Assembly: GCF_037893015.1 (NCBI RefSeq)
Contig: NC_133663.1
Location: forward strand, 310,001 to 374,000
Length of the DNA: 64,000 bases
From: Macrotis lagotis
Taxonomy: Eukaryota > Chordata > Mammalia > Peramelemorphia > Peramelidae
Direction of reading: 5' to 3'
Under the pieces are notes generated by a model. It was not told where the DNA came from. It was given only the letters and a program-made list of their open reading frames with translations, and made no database searches. Shown here piece by piece: positions 51,207 through 63,200 of the stretch. Every line of letters starts with the position of its first letter. Positions within the stretch are counted from its first letter, which is position 1. The translations under genes were made by a program, and so were the position numbers.

Positions 51207-54200
51207 CTGAAAAACCAGACTGTGAGGCTCTGACCTGGGGGGAGATGGGGGAAGGGGGGACTGGGGTGGATGTCACTCACTCTTCCTTCAGAACGGTCCG
51301 GATGCACTTGCGCTGGTAGGCACTGAGCGTGATGGTGGGTTTCTGAGGACTTGTCCCTCTTTCCATCTTTCTCTGCTGGTAGTCCTTCTTCATCGTAACC
51401 TGGGCAGTGGACAACAAAGTCCATCCATCTTGGGGACCCCCAGCAGCCCGGGTCCCCAGTGGCCTCACAGATCCTCCCTTGGGCCTTACCTGCTTGATGG
51501 CATTGCCCAGGTGTCTCAGCTGCTCTGGGATCTGCTGCAGCTCTTTCTTCATCTCCCTCTCACTGTCAGAAAGGACAGGGAGCTGGGAGTGGAAGCTGCG
51601 CAGCAGCTGCTTCATCCTTCCAGGGAAATAAGCAATAGGTTTGCCTTGGGCTGGGGGTGCCCCTAGCCCATCCTCCCCCTGCCCCACCCCCCCCACCTGT
51701 TCATGAGATCTTCTTGGCGCTCCTTGGCCTCCTCATACTTATCCGCCAAGCGCTCAGCCATCTCCCGAAGACTCTTCCTGAAGAGGGATGGGGAAAAGTG
51801 CCGCTCTGGACAGGTCCCGCCCCTCCCGTGGGCCGACAGGTCCCTCGGAGTCACCCGAGACTCACCTCTCTTCTCGGCAGTAGTTGAGGTCTTCAAGTTG
51901 CTTCTTCTTCTGGCCACACAACAACTTCACCCTGTAAGAACAAGAGAAAGGCCCAGAGGGTGGGACCCTGGCGCCAGCCCATGTGAGGCCACCCATGGGC
52001 CAGGCCTCACCTTCGCTGGATCTCCTCTTTGGCTAGGTCCTGCTTTAGGATGTATTCATCGCGGAACACCTGAGTGGCGCGGCTGAGCAGCTGGAGGCAC
52101 TCCTCAGGAGGGGGTGCCACGTCCTTGTCAGATGATCTTGGGGGGGGATTAAAACAAGCATTTATTAAGCACCTACTGAGTGCTTCCCAGGCAGAATCCC
52201 CTTTGGGAGGTGGAGGCTGTCATCAGCCCCAGTGAACACATAAGGAAATGGGCAGGGTCTGAGGCTGATGGCAGGCCAGTGCTCCCCAGCCCCCCAGAGC
52301 GTTCCCCACACCTCCTTCCGGCCATACTTCAGAAACACTGGGTTGGCTGCGCTTCGCTGCAGGGTGCTCCGGATATGCTTCTCGAAAGAGTCCTGGGTTT
52401 CTGCTAGAATGCGCAGGGGAGACTGCGTCACACTGGTGTCCTCTTGCGCACACAGCAAAGGAGGGGATGTGGGGTGAACTGTGCTTCTTCCAGGGTCCAT
52501 GTCGGAAACACAAGCAGAGGAGAATGAGAGCTTGACACCCAATGCTCTGGACACCCAGGACACCTGGCCTTGTCACCCCCAGAGCCCCCCCCCCCGGGGA
52601 GATACTTACAGCAGAGGCCGGGTGAGGCACTCGTAGGTGTTAGTGATGCACACCATCGTGGGCCCCAAAACATCGGTCACGATCCAGAAGCCTCGGATTG
52701 GAGCTGGCTGCCTGGGGGAAATGGCTCTGGGTTACATTACAGAGAAGGGGCTAGAGGGCCAGGTTCAGCCTGGTCAGGCCAGCGTCCACCCCTCAGGCCC
52801 TCCTCACCTGCAGGGCAGGGGCTTTGTACAGAGGATGTGCTCCACGAAGCACTTCTGCTCAGTTGCCAGTTCCTGCAGACTATCTTTATCTTCTTCATCT
52901 ACGGAGAGACAAGCAACACGGCGGCTGCCCTGGAGAAATTGCCCCAGCCCCTTCTGAGGGGGACACCTGGGGGCATCGATGGTGGCACTCACCTGACCCG
53001 AGAAACTTGTGCAGTTTGTGGATCCACGTTAGCCCCACGCTGTGAACCCCGGCCTCGTGGGTACAGTGATAGCGGGAGGGACACTTGGGATCTGGGATGA
53101 GAAGAGGCGAATGACGTCCTTGGCTGGGGCTGGCTGGTCCTGTTCACGAGTCATACCAGAAGAACCTTCTCTTCTCCCCAACCCCAAGCCTGTGTCCCCT
53201 CCACTGTTCCACTTGCCAATCCAGAGATGCTCCTTTCTCATGGGACCCCCAAACTCTGCCCTGCCTTCACTCCCCTCAAGCCTCTCTTGGGCTATGTTCC
53301 CCCTCCCCAGTGTGTGTGTGTGTGGGGGGGGGGCATGCCTGAGGGAAAACTGCTCCCACCTCTGTGCAGCTTAATGGGACAGGAGAAGTCTGACTCGAAG
53401 GGGTCGTCATCCTCTTCTCCAGAGGCCAACTTCAGAGCCAGTTCCAGTTCCACACACTCGAACACATACAGAGAAGGGATGAGGTCGGCCCGGGAATCCC
53501 AGGACTTCTCTGACTGCAAGAAGGCATGGGAGCCTTTTGTCAGGTGGATGCCATCACCACCTTGGAGGTGGACCCCCAGGAAAGCAATGCTCTGGGGTGA
53601 GGCACACTCCCAGGCCCCTCATTTCCCTGGGGTTGCTTCCCAAGTGGGGGCCATGACTGGCAGTCATCAGCTCCCAGCTTGTTTCTGAGCCAGGACCTCG
53701 ATTCCCTCTTGGGGTACCCCGTCCTGGCCCCTCTTGCAGTCAGCCCACTGGCTCCTTCAGGTCAGCTTTGGATCACCTGCCCCACCCTCACCCCCAGCAT
53801 CCCAAGGGCTCCCAGCCCCCATGCTGGAAAGCCTGGTGTAGGTACTGTGGAAGTGTGACCCATCCCTGACTCCAGAAGCGCTCACATGCTGCTCATCTTC
53901 CTCATCTCCTTCCAGCACCACGCAGTGGTACAGCATCCCTGACTCGGTGGCGATGACGAGGATGTTGGGTACGCAGGGCAGGCAGAGGACAGCACAGGCA
54001 TCATAGCCGTAGTTGTCCTCAGCGGCTGGGTGCATGGGCAGGGGTCCCAAGAGTTTGCCCAGGGTTCCGGTGCTAAGGAGGAAAAAAGTGAACCCGCTTT
54101 TAAAGCTGGAGTGTGGGGTTAAGAGCTTCAAGGGCCTTGGGCTCTGTTTGGACACCTCCAGGGATTTCCTTTCATACCCCATCTGCCCATCCTTCCAGTC

Positions 54201-57200
54201 CATCAAGTCCCCCCCACCCAAGTCTCGAACAATCAGAATTTGTGCCCTCCTTGGTGGAGGTGCTGAATCGATGCCCCTGGTGAGTTGGGGGGCCCCAGGC
54301 CTCGGGCTTTACTTCTTCCCCACCGGTTTGCTAGGAAATGAGTACCTGGCCTTTTAAGAGTAAGCTCTGAGTGCTTTGGGGGCTCTTGGCCTTTCTTGAA
54401 TGCCTTTTCCTCCTTCCATGCCCCATGTAATAAAGGAAAAACATGGAGGCCAAAACCATCCCTGGGAGTGAATGAATCAAAGTTCCTGTCTGAACTCTGC
54501 TGACAACTGAAGAGAGGCAGGGCCCCGCTCCTCTGGGGTCATGGAGTCCAGGTAAGACAAGAGTCACCAAGACTGAATGAGGGCCAGTCTGAGTCGATCA
54601 AGGTGGTCTACTGGAGGTGGCTGTTGCCCATGCTAATGGCTTCAAAGGCAGACAAGTGGCGCCCCTCACACCCGAGCTCTTTTGCATGACTTCTTGAAAA
54701 CTTGTACAAACACAACAACAAGCATTTGTGGAAGACACTCTGTTAAGCACTTTACCAATATAACAACCCTAGGAGGGACGTGAGGCATCAGTCACAGAGC
54801 AAGTAACCAAGGCAGGATTTCAGCTTGGGTTTTCCTGGGCAACCACAGGCCCTAGAGTCAGAAGGATCTGAATTCAAGTTTGGCCTCAGATACTTAGCAG
54901 TTGTATGACCCTGGGAAAGTCACTTAACACCACTGCTCTGTAAAATGAGTTGGAGAAGGAAATGGCAAACCACTCCAGTTGCTAAGGGTCCGATATGACT
55001 CCAATAAAAACAAACTCCAGGTCTCCAGGCCCAGGAGTGCACTGCACTGTACTCTAAGTGCCCCATTGACTGGGATCAGATAAGCAATCAGATAAAGGGT
55101 AGCCCCGTGCAATTACGTAAAACATTTCCATATTAGTTATTTTGTTAAAAAAAAAAAAACTCCAAAAAAGGAAATATCTGGTAGTGGTCCTTGTATGGTG
55201 GAGAAGAGCCAAATCATTCATGGTTCTTCGTCATGTTCTCTCATGTAAGTCTTATCCTACCTGTTGTTCCACAGGACACGGTATGATTCCATCCCAGTCA
55301 TGGGCCATCCCCAAAGCATCAATTTGATTTCCTCTGGCCTTCACAAAGAGAGCAGCTCTAAAGAGTTTTGGACAGATGGGTCCTTTTCCTTTGAATCTCT
55401 GGCTATTGCTGGGTCAAAGAGCCTGCACTAGTTTTACAGTCCTTTGGACATAGTTCCAAATTGATCTCCTGCCCAACTCCACCAACATCCATGCTACTCA
55501 AAGTGCAGTATGCTTCCCTTCTGCCAAGAAGCTCCCCCATTCATCACTTATCTGCTTCCTGGGCCTTCCCTCTTAGCACCTCCAATTCTAGGCCTCCAAG
55601 AGTGTCTATTCCACTCAGAGGAGTTATGCCCACAGCCCAGAGGATAGGACTGAGACCCTCTGTCTGGGACCCTGGGGAGTCAATCCATAACATTCTCTAC
55701 TTTGTGCAATTGTATCGTTTTGTGAGTAACCTCATTTTCACCTTGTGTCGGCAGCCATGTGTATTCATGGCTGTGTGCAGTAGAAGAAAAACGACAGGTG
55801 CTGTGATCTACAAAGAGGAAGGAACTGGGGCAGTTAGGTGGTGCAGTGGATAAAGCACTGGCCCTGGAGTCAGGAAGACCTGAGTTCAAATCCAGACTCA
55901 GACACTTAATGGTTACCTAGCTATGTGACCTTGGGCAAGTCACTTAACCTCATTGCCTCGCAAAAAAAAAAAGAGGTAGCTATTTGTAAAAGTTGGTGAG
56001 TCTGCTCCAGAAAAGACTTGAGTAACTGTCAAGTGCATGATGAGGGAAGTAAAAAAAATGGAAAAGCAGCAAAGTTTGGGGGTAAATGGGGTATGATCAC
56101 TCCCATCTTTTGCAGCAGCAGTCCCAGAGGCAGGAGATGAGAGATGGCAGATTCCTCCTTGGGTTCTTCTGACATCCCTGCCCCGGCCCAGCACTCAATG
56201 GCTATTTCATTGTTACCATGTTAGGAAAAGAGCCTTGTGTCAGAATTACTGTTTGGGTACAAAGAATCGTAGGCAGACCATATCTCCAGCACTCTATGGC
56301 TGTAGGAACCTCATTCCTATTTCCCATACATTCGATTTATCAATGTGTCTTTGACCTTTGCATTGTTTTCTAGGAGTATTAACCACCCAAAATCGAATTA
56401 TTCTATCTACCCCATTCTCCTATTCAGACTGCCTGCTTCTGAAGGGCAGAACCTTAACGACCTTCGATCAGAGGTTCTGCTTCCTCTACCAGGAACACCA
56501 AGGCCTCCACCCTTAGAGTTTGAGTGGGCAGCTACAGAAGGCCCCTGGGATTTGGGATTTGAAAGCAGCCTCAGTGCAGTTTAAGCCACACATGTTTCAT
56601 CTGAGTAACAAGACAGCAGGTGAGTGGATGCCCAGTTTCCAGCCAGGCCAACTCCTTCCTTTCACCCTGGGCCAGCTCTTTGGCTCCTGACACTCCTCCC
56701 CTCCTCCAGGCACTCTTCAGGATGTCACTGTCCATGCTAAGCAACGACACTTAAAACTGAACTTGACCTCTGGCTCAAGGGAGGCCAAAGGGGAAGGCTC
56801 CCTCAGAGCTTGGGATCCACTACCTGCCCCATGTGAGAGGCCAGCGAACTCACCTTTGCATCAGACTCACATACGTAAGGAAAGTCTCCCCATTCTCATA
56901 TAGGATGTACAGTGGGTAGGCCAGCACCTCCTCTTGACCTCGGTGCCCAAAGATGTTTTTGGGCACTGTTGCCAGAGGTCCAAAGTCAAATGCCACAGCC
57001 GTCTCTCCAAGGGATGCAGTATACGCCCTCCTACAAAGTGAACAAGAGAGAGCCTCTCAGATGAAATGCCTGGGGCTGTTGTTAGACATAGTCTCAGCGA
57101 GTCTTTAAGAAGTGCTTGCCGGGACCTAGGCACAAGAATGGAATGGCCCCTGCCCTGAATAGGAGATTGGGGGACAGACAAAATAAGCACAAGCTTTTTT

Positions 57201-60200
57201 TCCTAGGATGGAGCTATCAAGGAGGCAAACAAGGGACTGTGAGAGGCTGAGGTGAGGAAGAAGGACCAGCTAAAGGCCAGTGGGGACAGAGTCAACAGTG
57301 GAAGCAAGGAAAGGTTGGGGCCAACTCATAATGGGTTTTAAATGTTCAACAAGAGAGCTTCCCATAGACCCTATCTGGGCAGGAGGGAGCCACAGGAGCT
57401 TACTAGAGAGGGGAGTGGCTTGGCTCAACATTAGCTTCTGGAAAGTCTTGGTGTGGGAAGAAAGCACAAGCCAAGTTTTAGGTTATTGCAGTAGTCTAAA
57501 TGAGTGGTAGCCATGAGACCCTATTTAGTAGATTTTTTTCTTTTTTGTCATACTATCTCCAACCTTCAGTTCTGCCAGAGAAGGGAAAGAGCTGAGGCAA
57601 GGGGTCAGGGCAAGAAGCCTTAAGCCAGAAAGGCAGGTGGGCCAACAAAAAATCTCCAATGTGGGGGTGGCTAGGTGGCGCAGTGGATAAAGCACCGGCC
57701 CTGGAGTCAGGAGTACCTGGGTTCAAATCTGGTCTGAGACACTAAATTACCTGGCTGTGTGGCCTTGGGCAAGCCACTTAACCCCGTCTGCCTTGCAAAA
57801 AAAAAAAATCTCCAATGTGGGTCAGGAGAGGGGTCAAGAAGTGAGCTGCAAAAGTTCTGGCCATTCTCTCTCTAGCAGTCCTTCATACCTGAAAGCTCTC
57901 CCTTCCCTGCTGGACCTTTAAGTGGGATCCCAGCTAAAATCTCTCCAACAGAAAGCCCTTTCCTTCCAATTCCAACCCCTTCCCTCTATTAGTAATCTCC
58001 TAGTTATCCTGTGTATAGCTTAATGTGCATCTATCTATTTAAACTGTAGGTGCCTTAAGGAAGATATTTTGCCTCTTTTTGTATCATAAGAGGCACTGAT
58101 AAAATATACGGGGAAAAAAGTCTGAAACATTAAGAATTTCAAGAGGAAGGAAATTCATTAAAATTCAATAAAAACAGATAATACATAAAAGTAGCAAGAA
58201 AACAGAAGGATGAAGGAACCCCAAACTCAAACCCTCAAAGGGAATCCAAAGCTCCTAAGGTAAAAGAAAAGAAACAGAAAACCCTGTGGAATTGCAAAGA
58301 AGCACAGAATAAAAATATATCTCTGAAAGGATCAAAAGAAGGAGGGAAGACAAGGAAGGAACCAGTCGGAATTTATAGCTCTCAAAGCAGAAATTTTTTC
58401 AAAAGTTGTCAGATTATGAGGCATCTAGGTGGTGCAGTGGATAGAGCACCAGCCCTGGAGTCAGGAGGACCTGAATTCAAATCCAGCCTCAGACACTTAA
58501 TAATTGCCTAGCTGTATGACCTTGGGCAAATCACTAAATCCTATTGCCTTAAATAAAAAAATTTTAAATAAATAAAAGTTGTCAGATTACCAAAAAAAAA
58601 AAAAAAAAATCTCACCATGACAGGATATCCAAAGAAATATAACTAAAAGATTCTGCAAGCAAACCTAGGGCCTGAGGACAATTTGGAGGAAGAAGTGAAG
58701 AGAAGTGAAGTGAAGAGAAGCAAAGAGAAGAGACGAGAAAAGATCTCATCAATGATGGATCAACTCCCCAAAGAGAATGACCTGGAACTTCTGAGGACAG
58801 ATGACACCACACAAAGGGAAGCCCCACACCTACAGCAAACAGTCAGGGCAAAGGCAAAGAGCTAGATTTCAGTGGGCAGGAAGGACCGAAAGGGATGAAA
58901 AAATTTGAATCCAACAGAGGAATTAGTATTTTATCCTGAGGACAATCTGGACCCTGTGCCATGATTGAGGAAAGACATGATATGGTCAGCTTGGGTTTAG
59001 AAGGAAAATCACTCCCAAGACTTGCACTCGTTATCCAGGAGAGTGTGGCCACAGAGAGGATGAGGGAGAGGGCTTAGTGAAGGATGCAGAGAGAGAAGCA
59101 TCAAATTGTGATGGGCTGGAAGCACTTAGGAGAAAATGTTACCCGGCTCTTCACGAAGCAGCATCCTGAGGATGGAAGCTAGACTGCAGAGGACTGAGGA
59201 GGTCCCTGATATGATTGTGCTGCTGGGACCAGGGGTTCAGTAGGAGCTACAAGATTTAGACGTCACCACACAGCCCACTCCACTCTCCAGTCTCGCTAAG
59301 ATCCCACCTCATTCATTCAATGTCAAATCCTCCTGAGGCAAAGAGATTTCTTACCTAAGTTTAATAACCATTCACAAAAACATTCACAACAAAAAATGAT
59401 CAAAGAAAAACCTGCTAATTCCAAAGGACTCAAAGCGCTTGAAACACAGATAAATTTTAGCCAAACGAAGCTGAGAGCGCTCCTCAATAGAACTGGCCTT
59501 TGCCATCCGGAGGCCCCATGCTTAAGGTCCTTCTGTCTTTAGTGAGAGGCTGGGGTCTGTGCAGACTGCATGGGTCCAAGAAAAAGGAGCCAGGCCCAGG
59601 AACCATGCAGGGTATTGGAAAAGTAAAGGGAGAGTCAAAGGACTCAGGCCTCAGTTTCCTCAACTGTAAAATGGGGGCAGAGCTAAGAGACTCTTAAGGT
59701 GTCACTCACAAGGGTCCAGAAGAAGGGGAAAGGGTTGTGCCAAGAGCTATGACTTTGCTTGACAGTAGTCAGCCTGTATCTGAATGAAGAGCCCTGGGTC
59801 AGCAAAGACCAAGCTGTACAGAATGGACATGCCAGCAAAGCTCCAAGGATGGGTCTAGTGACAAATATCTCTCTTCCAGCATACCCTACAAGGGCTGCTC
59901 AGATCTCCCTGAAGTCAGGGTAGCTCACTTAACACTTTAAAGTTTCTTTGCCTGGTTCCTTGAGTTCCTAGACAGACAAAAGGAACTACGTCTCTTGTGG
60001 ATGAGTAAGACAGGTCTTGGGATTGCCCGTTGCTGAGAGAGAAGGGGTGAGTGAGAGTGTGTCCGTGTGTGTGGGTAGGGTGGAAGGGGGTCATGACAGA
60101 GTGGGTGGGGGTATATGGGTCTGCCACAGTCAAGGAAGAGTCAGACACTAGATCAGTGGGTCCCTCAGGATTCTACCCAGAAGATGAGGATTAGGCTAGG

Positions 60201-63200
60201 TAGGCAGCTGACTGTCCTCCTTCCTTTGTCCCTGCATCAGAGGCATAATAATGTAAGTATTCATGGATGATGCCATAATAGACACCTTGTCCTACCCCTC
60301 AGACTTACCCTTTATTGAGGATCAAGCTTTCCTCCTCAGCATCAGAAAGGGAAATCACCTTCACTGGGATCTGGGGCTCCCGAAGACAATAGATTCTAGA
60401 AGTCCCCAAAGGGGGCGGGGGGGAAACAAAACATTTAATAACAGATACATGTGACACGATAACAAGAGATCCTCCAGTTACCTCCACCCTAACATAACAG
60501 CACACCAACTTTGACATCCCCATCTTCTGTATAGCCTGAGTCCTACCACCTCCCCTTGATGGGCTAAGATAAGTTCTCCAGCTATCTGGTGTGGTCTAGG
60601 TGCCTCCCTTCTGCGCCCTTTACTAGGTATAGTCACTTGCTTATTCCTTGGGGTCCAGGACTTTGAACAAACAAGATGATCTCCAGAGAACTGGTTCCCA
60701 GAAGCCCCTTCTGCCCACAATTTCACCTCCTCTACCCCCTAGAAAGAGACTCAGGTCTGTCTAAGCCTTTAAAAAAATTAAAAATCCCTAATCATTTTCA
60801 AAATTCTAATCTTCCATTTTTTTCACTACTTTCAATTTCAAATTTATCTTTCCCTCTCCCATAAACCCTTGTGAAAAAATAAAAAGAAAGAAAATGAGCA
60901 TTTCAGGGCAAGTAACATTTCTTGCCTATAATCACCCATTCTTGGTAAAAGGGGGAAGGATGTACAATATGTCAACCCTCCTCTTCAGTCAAACTTAATC
61001 ACCTCTGAAACACTCCATGTGCAGAGTGTTTTTTCTGTTCAGATTGTTGTCCTGGAGTCTTGGTATTTCCTTGATCCTGCTTATTTCAACCCTCCCAAGC
61101 TTAATCATGGTTTTTTACATTCCTGGTTGATCACTGTATTCCTTAGGCTTCAGCTCCTTCCCCCACCCAAGCTCTCTAGTGAAGGAGAGGGGGGCAGGGG
61201 GAAGTGACATGATTAGAGCCACTCCAATTCTAACCCTAATTTCAACTCTTTAGAAAAATCATTTTGACAGCTATTAGAGGATGGAGAGAAGAGGGGAGAG
61301 ACTGGAAGGAGAATAATTATGGTCTAAGTGAATGATGAAAAAGAAGAGCTTTGGAAAGTGACAGTCTGAATGGAGAAAATATCAATGCCATAAAGGAAGA
61401 AATAACTAAATTTAACAAGAGATGGGGTAGAAAAATTAAGCATGACACCACAGTTGTGAACACAGTTATTACTAGTAATAGAGAAATAAGGGAGAAAGGA
61501 ACATTGGGGAGGAAGATAAGGTCACTTGGGGGCATGTCCAGTTTAAGATGCTTTTGGGCCTGATTGTCACCTTTTTATGTCTGTTTGTTGAAAGTCAGAT
61601 TTTAGCCAAAGCTTGAAGAAATTCAGGAGAAAGAGATAAGGAACAATTTCAGGTATCAGAGTCAGTGAGAGAGATGGAGTGTAATGTAGGAGAAACAGCT
61701 AGAAGGCAGGGTCTCTGAATCAAAATGTGTGTCAGGGAGTAAAGTGTAAGAAGACTAGAAAGAGAAGAGGGGACCAGCTTTTAAAGGACTTTGAAAGTCA
61801 AACAGAGGATTTTTACATTTGATCCTGGAAGAGACAGGGAATCAATGGAGGTTACTGAGTAAAGGAAGGTAGATGTCGTCCCCCCTCAACGCCTCTACCA
61901 GCAGCTACTGCAATAGTCCAGGTATAAGGAGACACCTGCAGAGGTGAAATCAACAAGAGACCTTGCAAGGGGATAAAATGGACAAGAGATGCTGCAGACG
62001 TGAACTGGACAAGAGATGCTGCAAAAGTGAAACCGACAGGTTGTGCTACCATATTGGATGTGGGGAGTGAGAGAAAAGAATCTAAGATGATTCCTAGGGT
62101 TGTGAACCTGGGGAATTGTGAAGGAGGGCGGCTGGGAGCCCTGGACAAAAACAGGGAAGGGAGGAGAGTTTAGGGGAAAAAAGACAAGTTCTGTTTGAGA
62201 CATGTTGAGTTAAAGATGTCTACTGGACATCCAGGTTTGAGATGTCTGAGAGGCAGGTGGAAATGTGATCAGAGGTCAGCAGAGAGTTTAGGGCAAAAAT
62301 GTAGATTTGAAAATCATTAGCATAGAGATAGTGGTTAAATTTATGGAAGCTGATAAGATTACCCAGTAAAGTAGGATAGAAGAAGAAAGTTAAAGAGTAT
62401 GATCTGGAGGAGGATCCAAAAAAGATGACAGAGAAAGAGGAGAACCAGGAGAGGGTGTCCTTTAGACCTAGCATCTAGGAGGAGAGAGTGATTAACAGCA
62501 TTCAAGGTTTTGGAGAGGTCAAGGAGAATGATACTTGAGAAAAGTCCATTGGATCTGGTGCTTAACTGATAACTACAATATCCACGTGGAGGGAAGTATT
62601 CAGTGGAGTGCTCCTTGGCTCTATGCTCAGGGCTACGGAGTTTTAACATTTTTACCAATGATTTGGGTGATGGAATATTCTTACGACTTGCAGATGATTC
62701 AAAGTTAGCAAAAGAGCTCATTCACGTTGGAGAACAAGTTAAAACTTTGGGTCAACTCAAATCCAAGGAAAGTTGATAGGAATAAAGTTTGCAATCCATT
62801 TATTCCTTTAATAAAGACTTGAAAATGCCAGTGGATTTCAAGCCCCACAAAGCCTTTCCCCAGCCTCACTGTGGCCTGGAAAAGACTAGCTTTCAAAGGC
62901 TCTGCTAGTGAAGTATGAACTTCACAAAGTTCTGCCAGGCTGGAAAATCTTTGAAAATCATGACCAAAAACTCCTTCTATGCTTGCAGGGCTGAAGCCAT
63001 TTTTAAAGCCTCTCTCCATAGATCCTAGCCTGTCAGCCTGTCTCTAAAGGGCTGACCCTCCCAGCTTTGGATAAAGCCCATCCAGGGCTGGATCCCAAGC
63101 ACAGATTAACATGTTCAACAGCTTCCAATTTACTTCGAGAGGGACACAGACTGCGCAAGTCCCTGCAAGTCTGACCAATTCAGCAGTTCTATGAGGGCCT

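Larger units (their letters stand above)
54073..56853 (-). other. NUP88 intron 5 (overview)
   Basis: Contains a MIR-like piece (54700-54830), a MAR1-type SINE (54845-55020), an L1 fragment and one SINE. 54080-54690 and 55980-56850 show nothing else recognisable. Confidence 0.8.
57031..60308 (-). other. NUP88 intron 4 (overview)
   Basis: Contains the listed LINE/SINE insertions and a purine-rich run (about 58683-58745). 58750-60300 shows only a short MIR-like bit at about 59645-59690. Confidence 0.8.

Noticed and set aside
52306-52327. Alternative NUP88 exon 11 donor GTGTGG 16 bases downstream
   Set aside because: Would shift the frame into exon 12; the GTATGG donor restores the human-like junction.
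52570-53100. 176-codon plus-strand open frame opposite NUP88 exons 8-10
   Set aside because: Antisense shadow of NUP88 coding exons.
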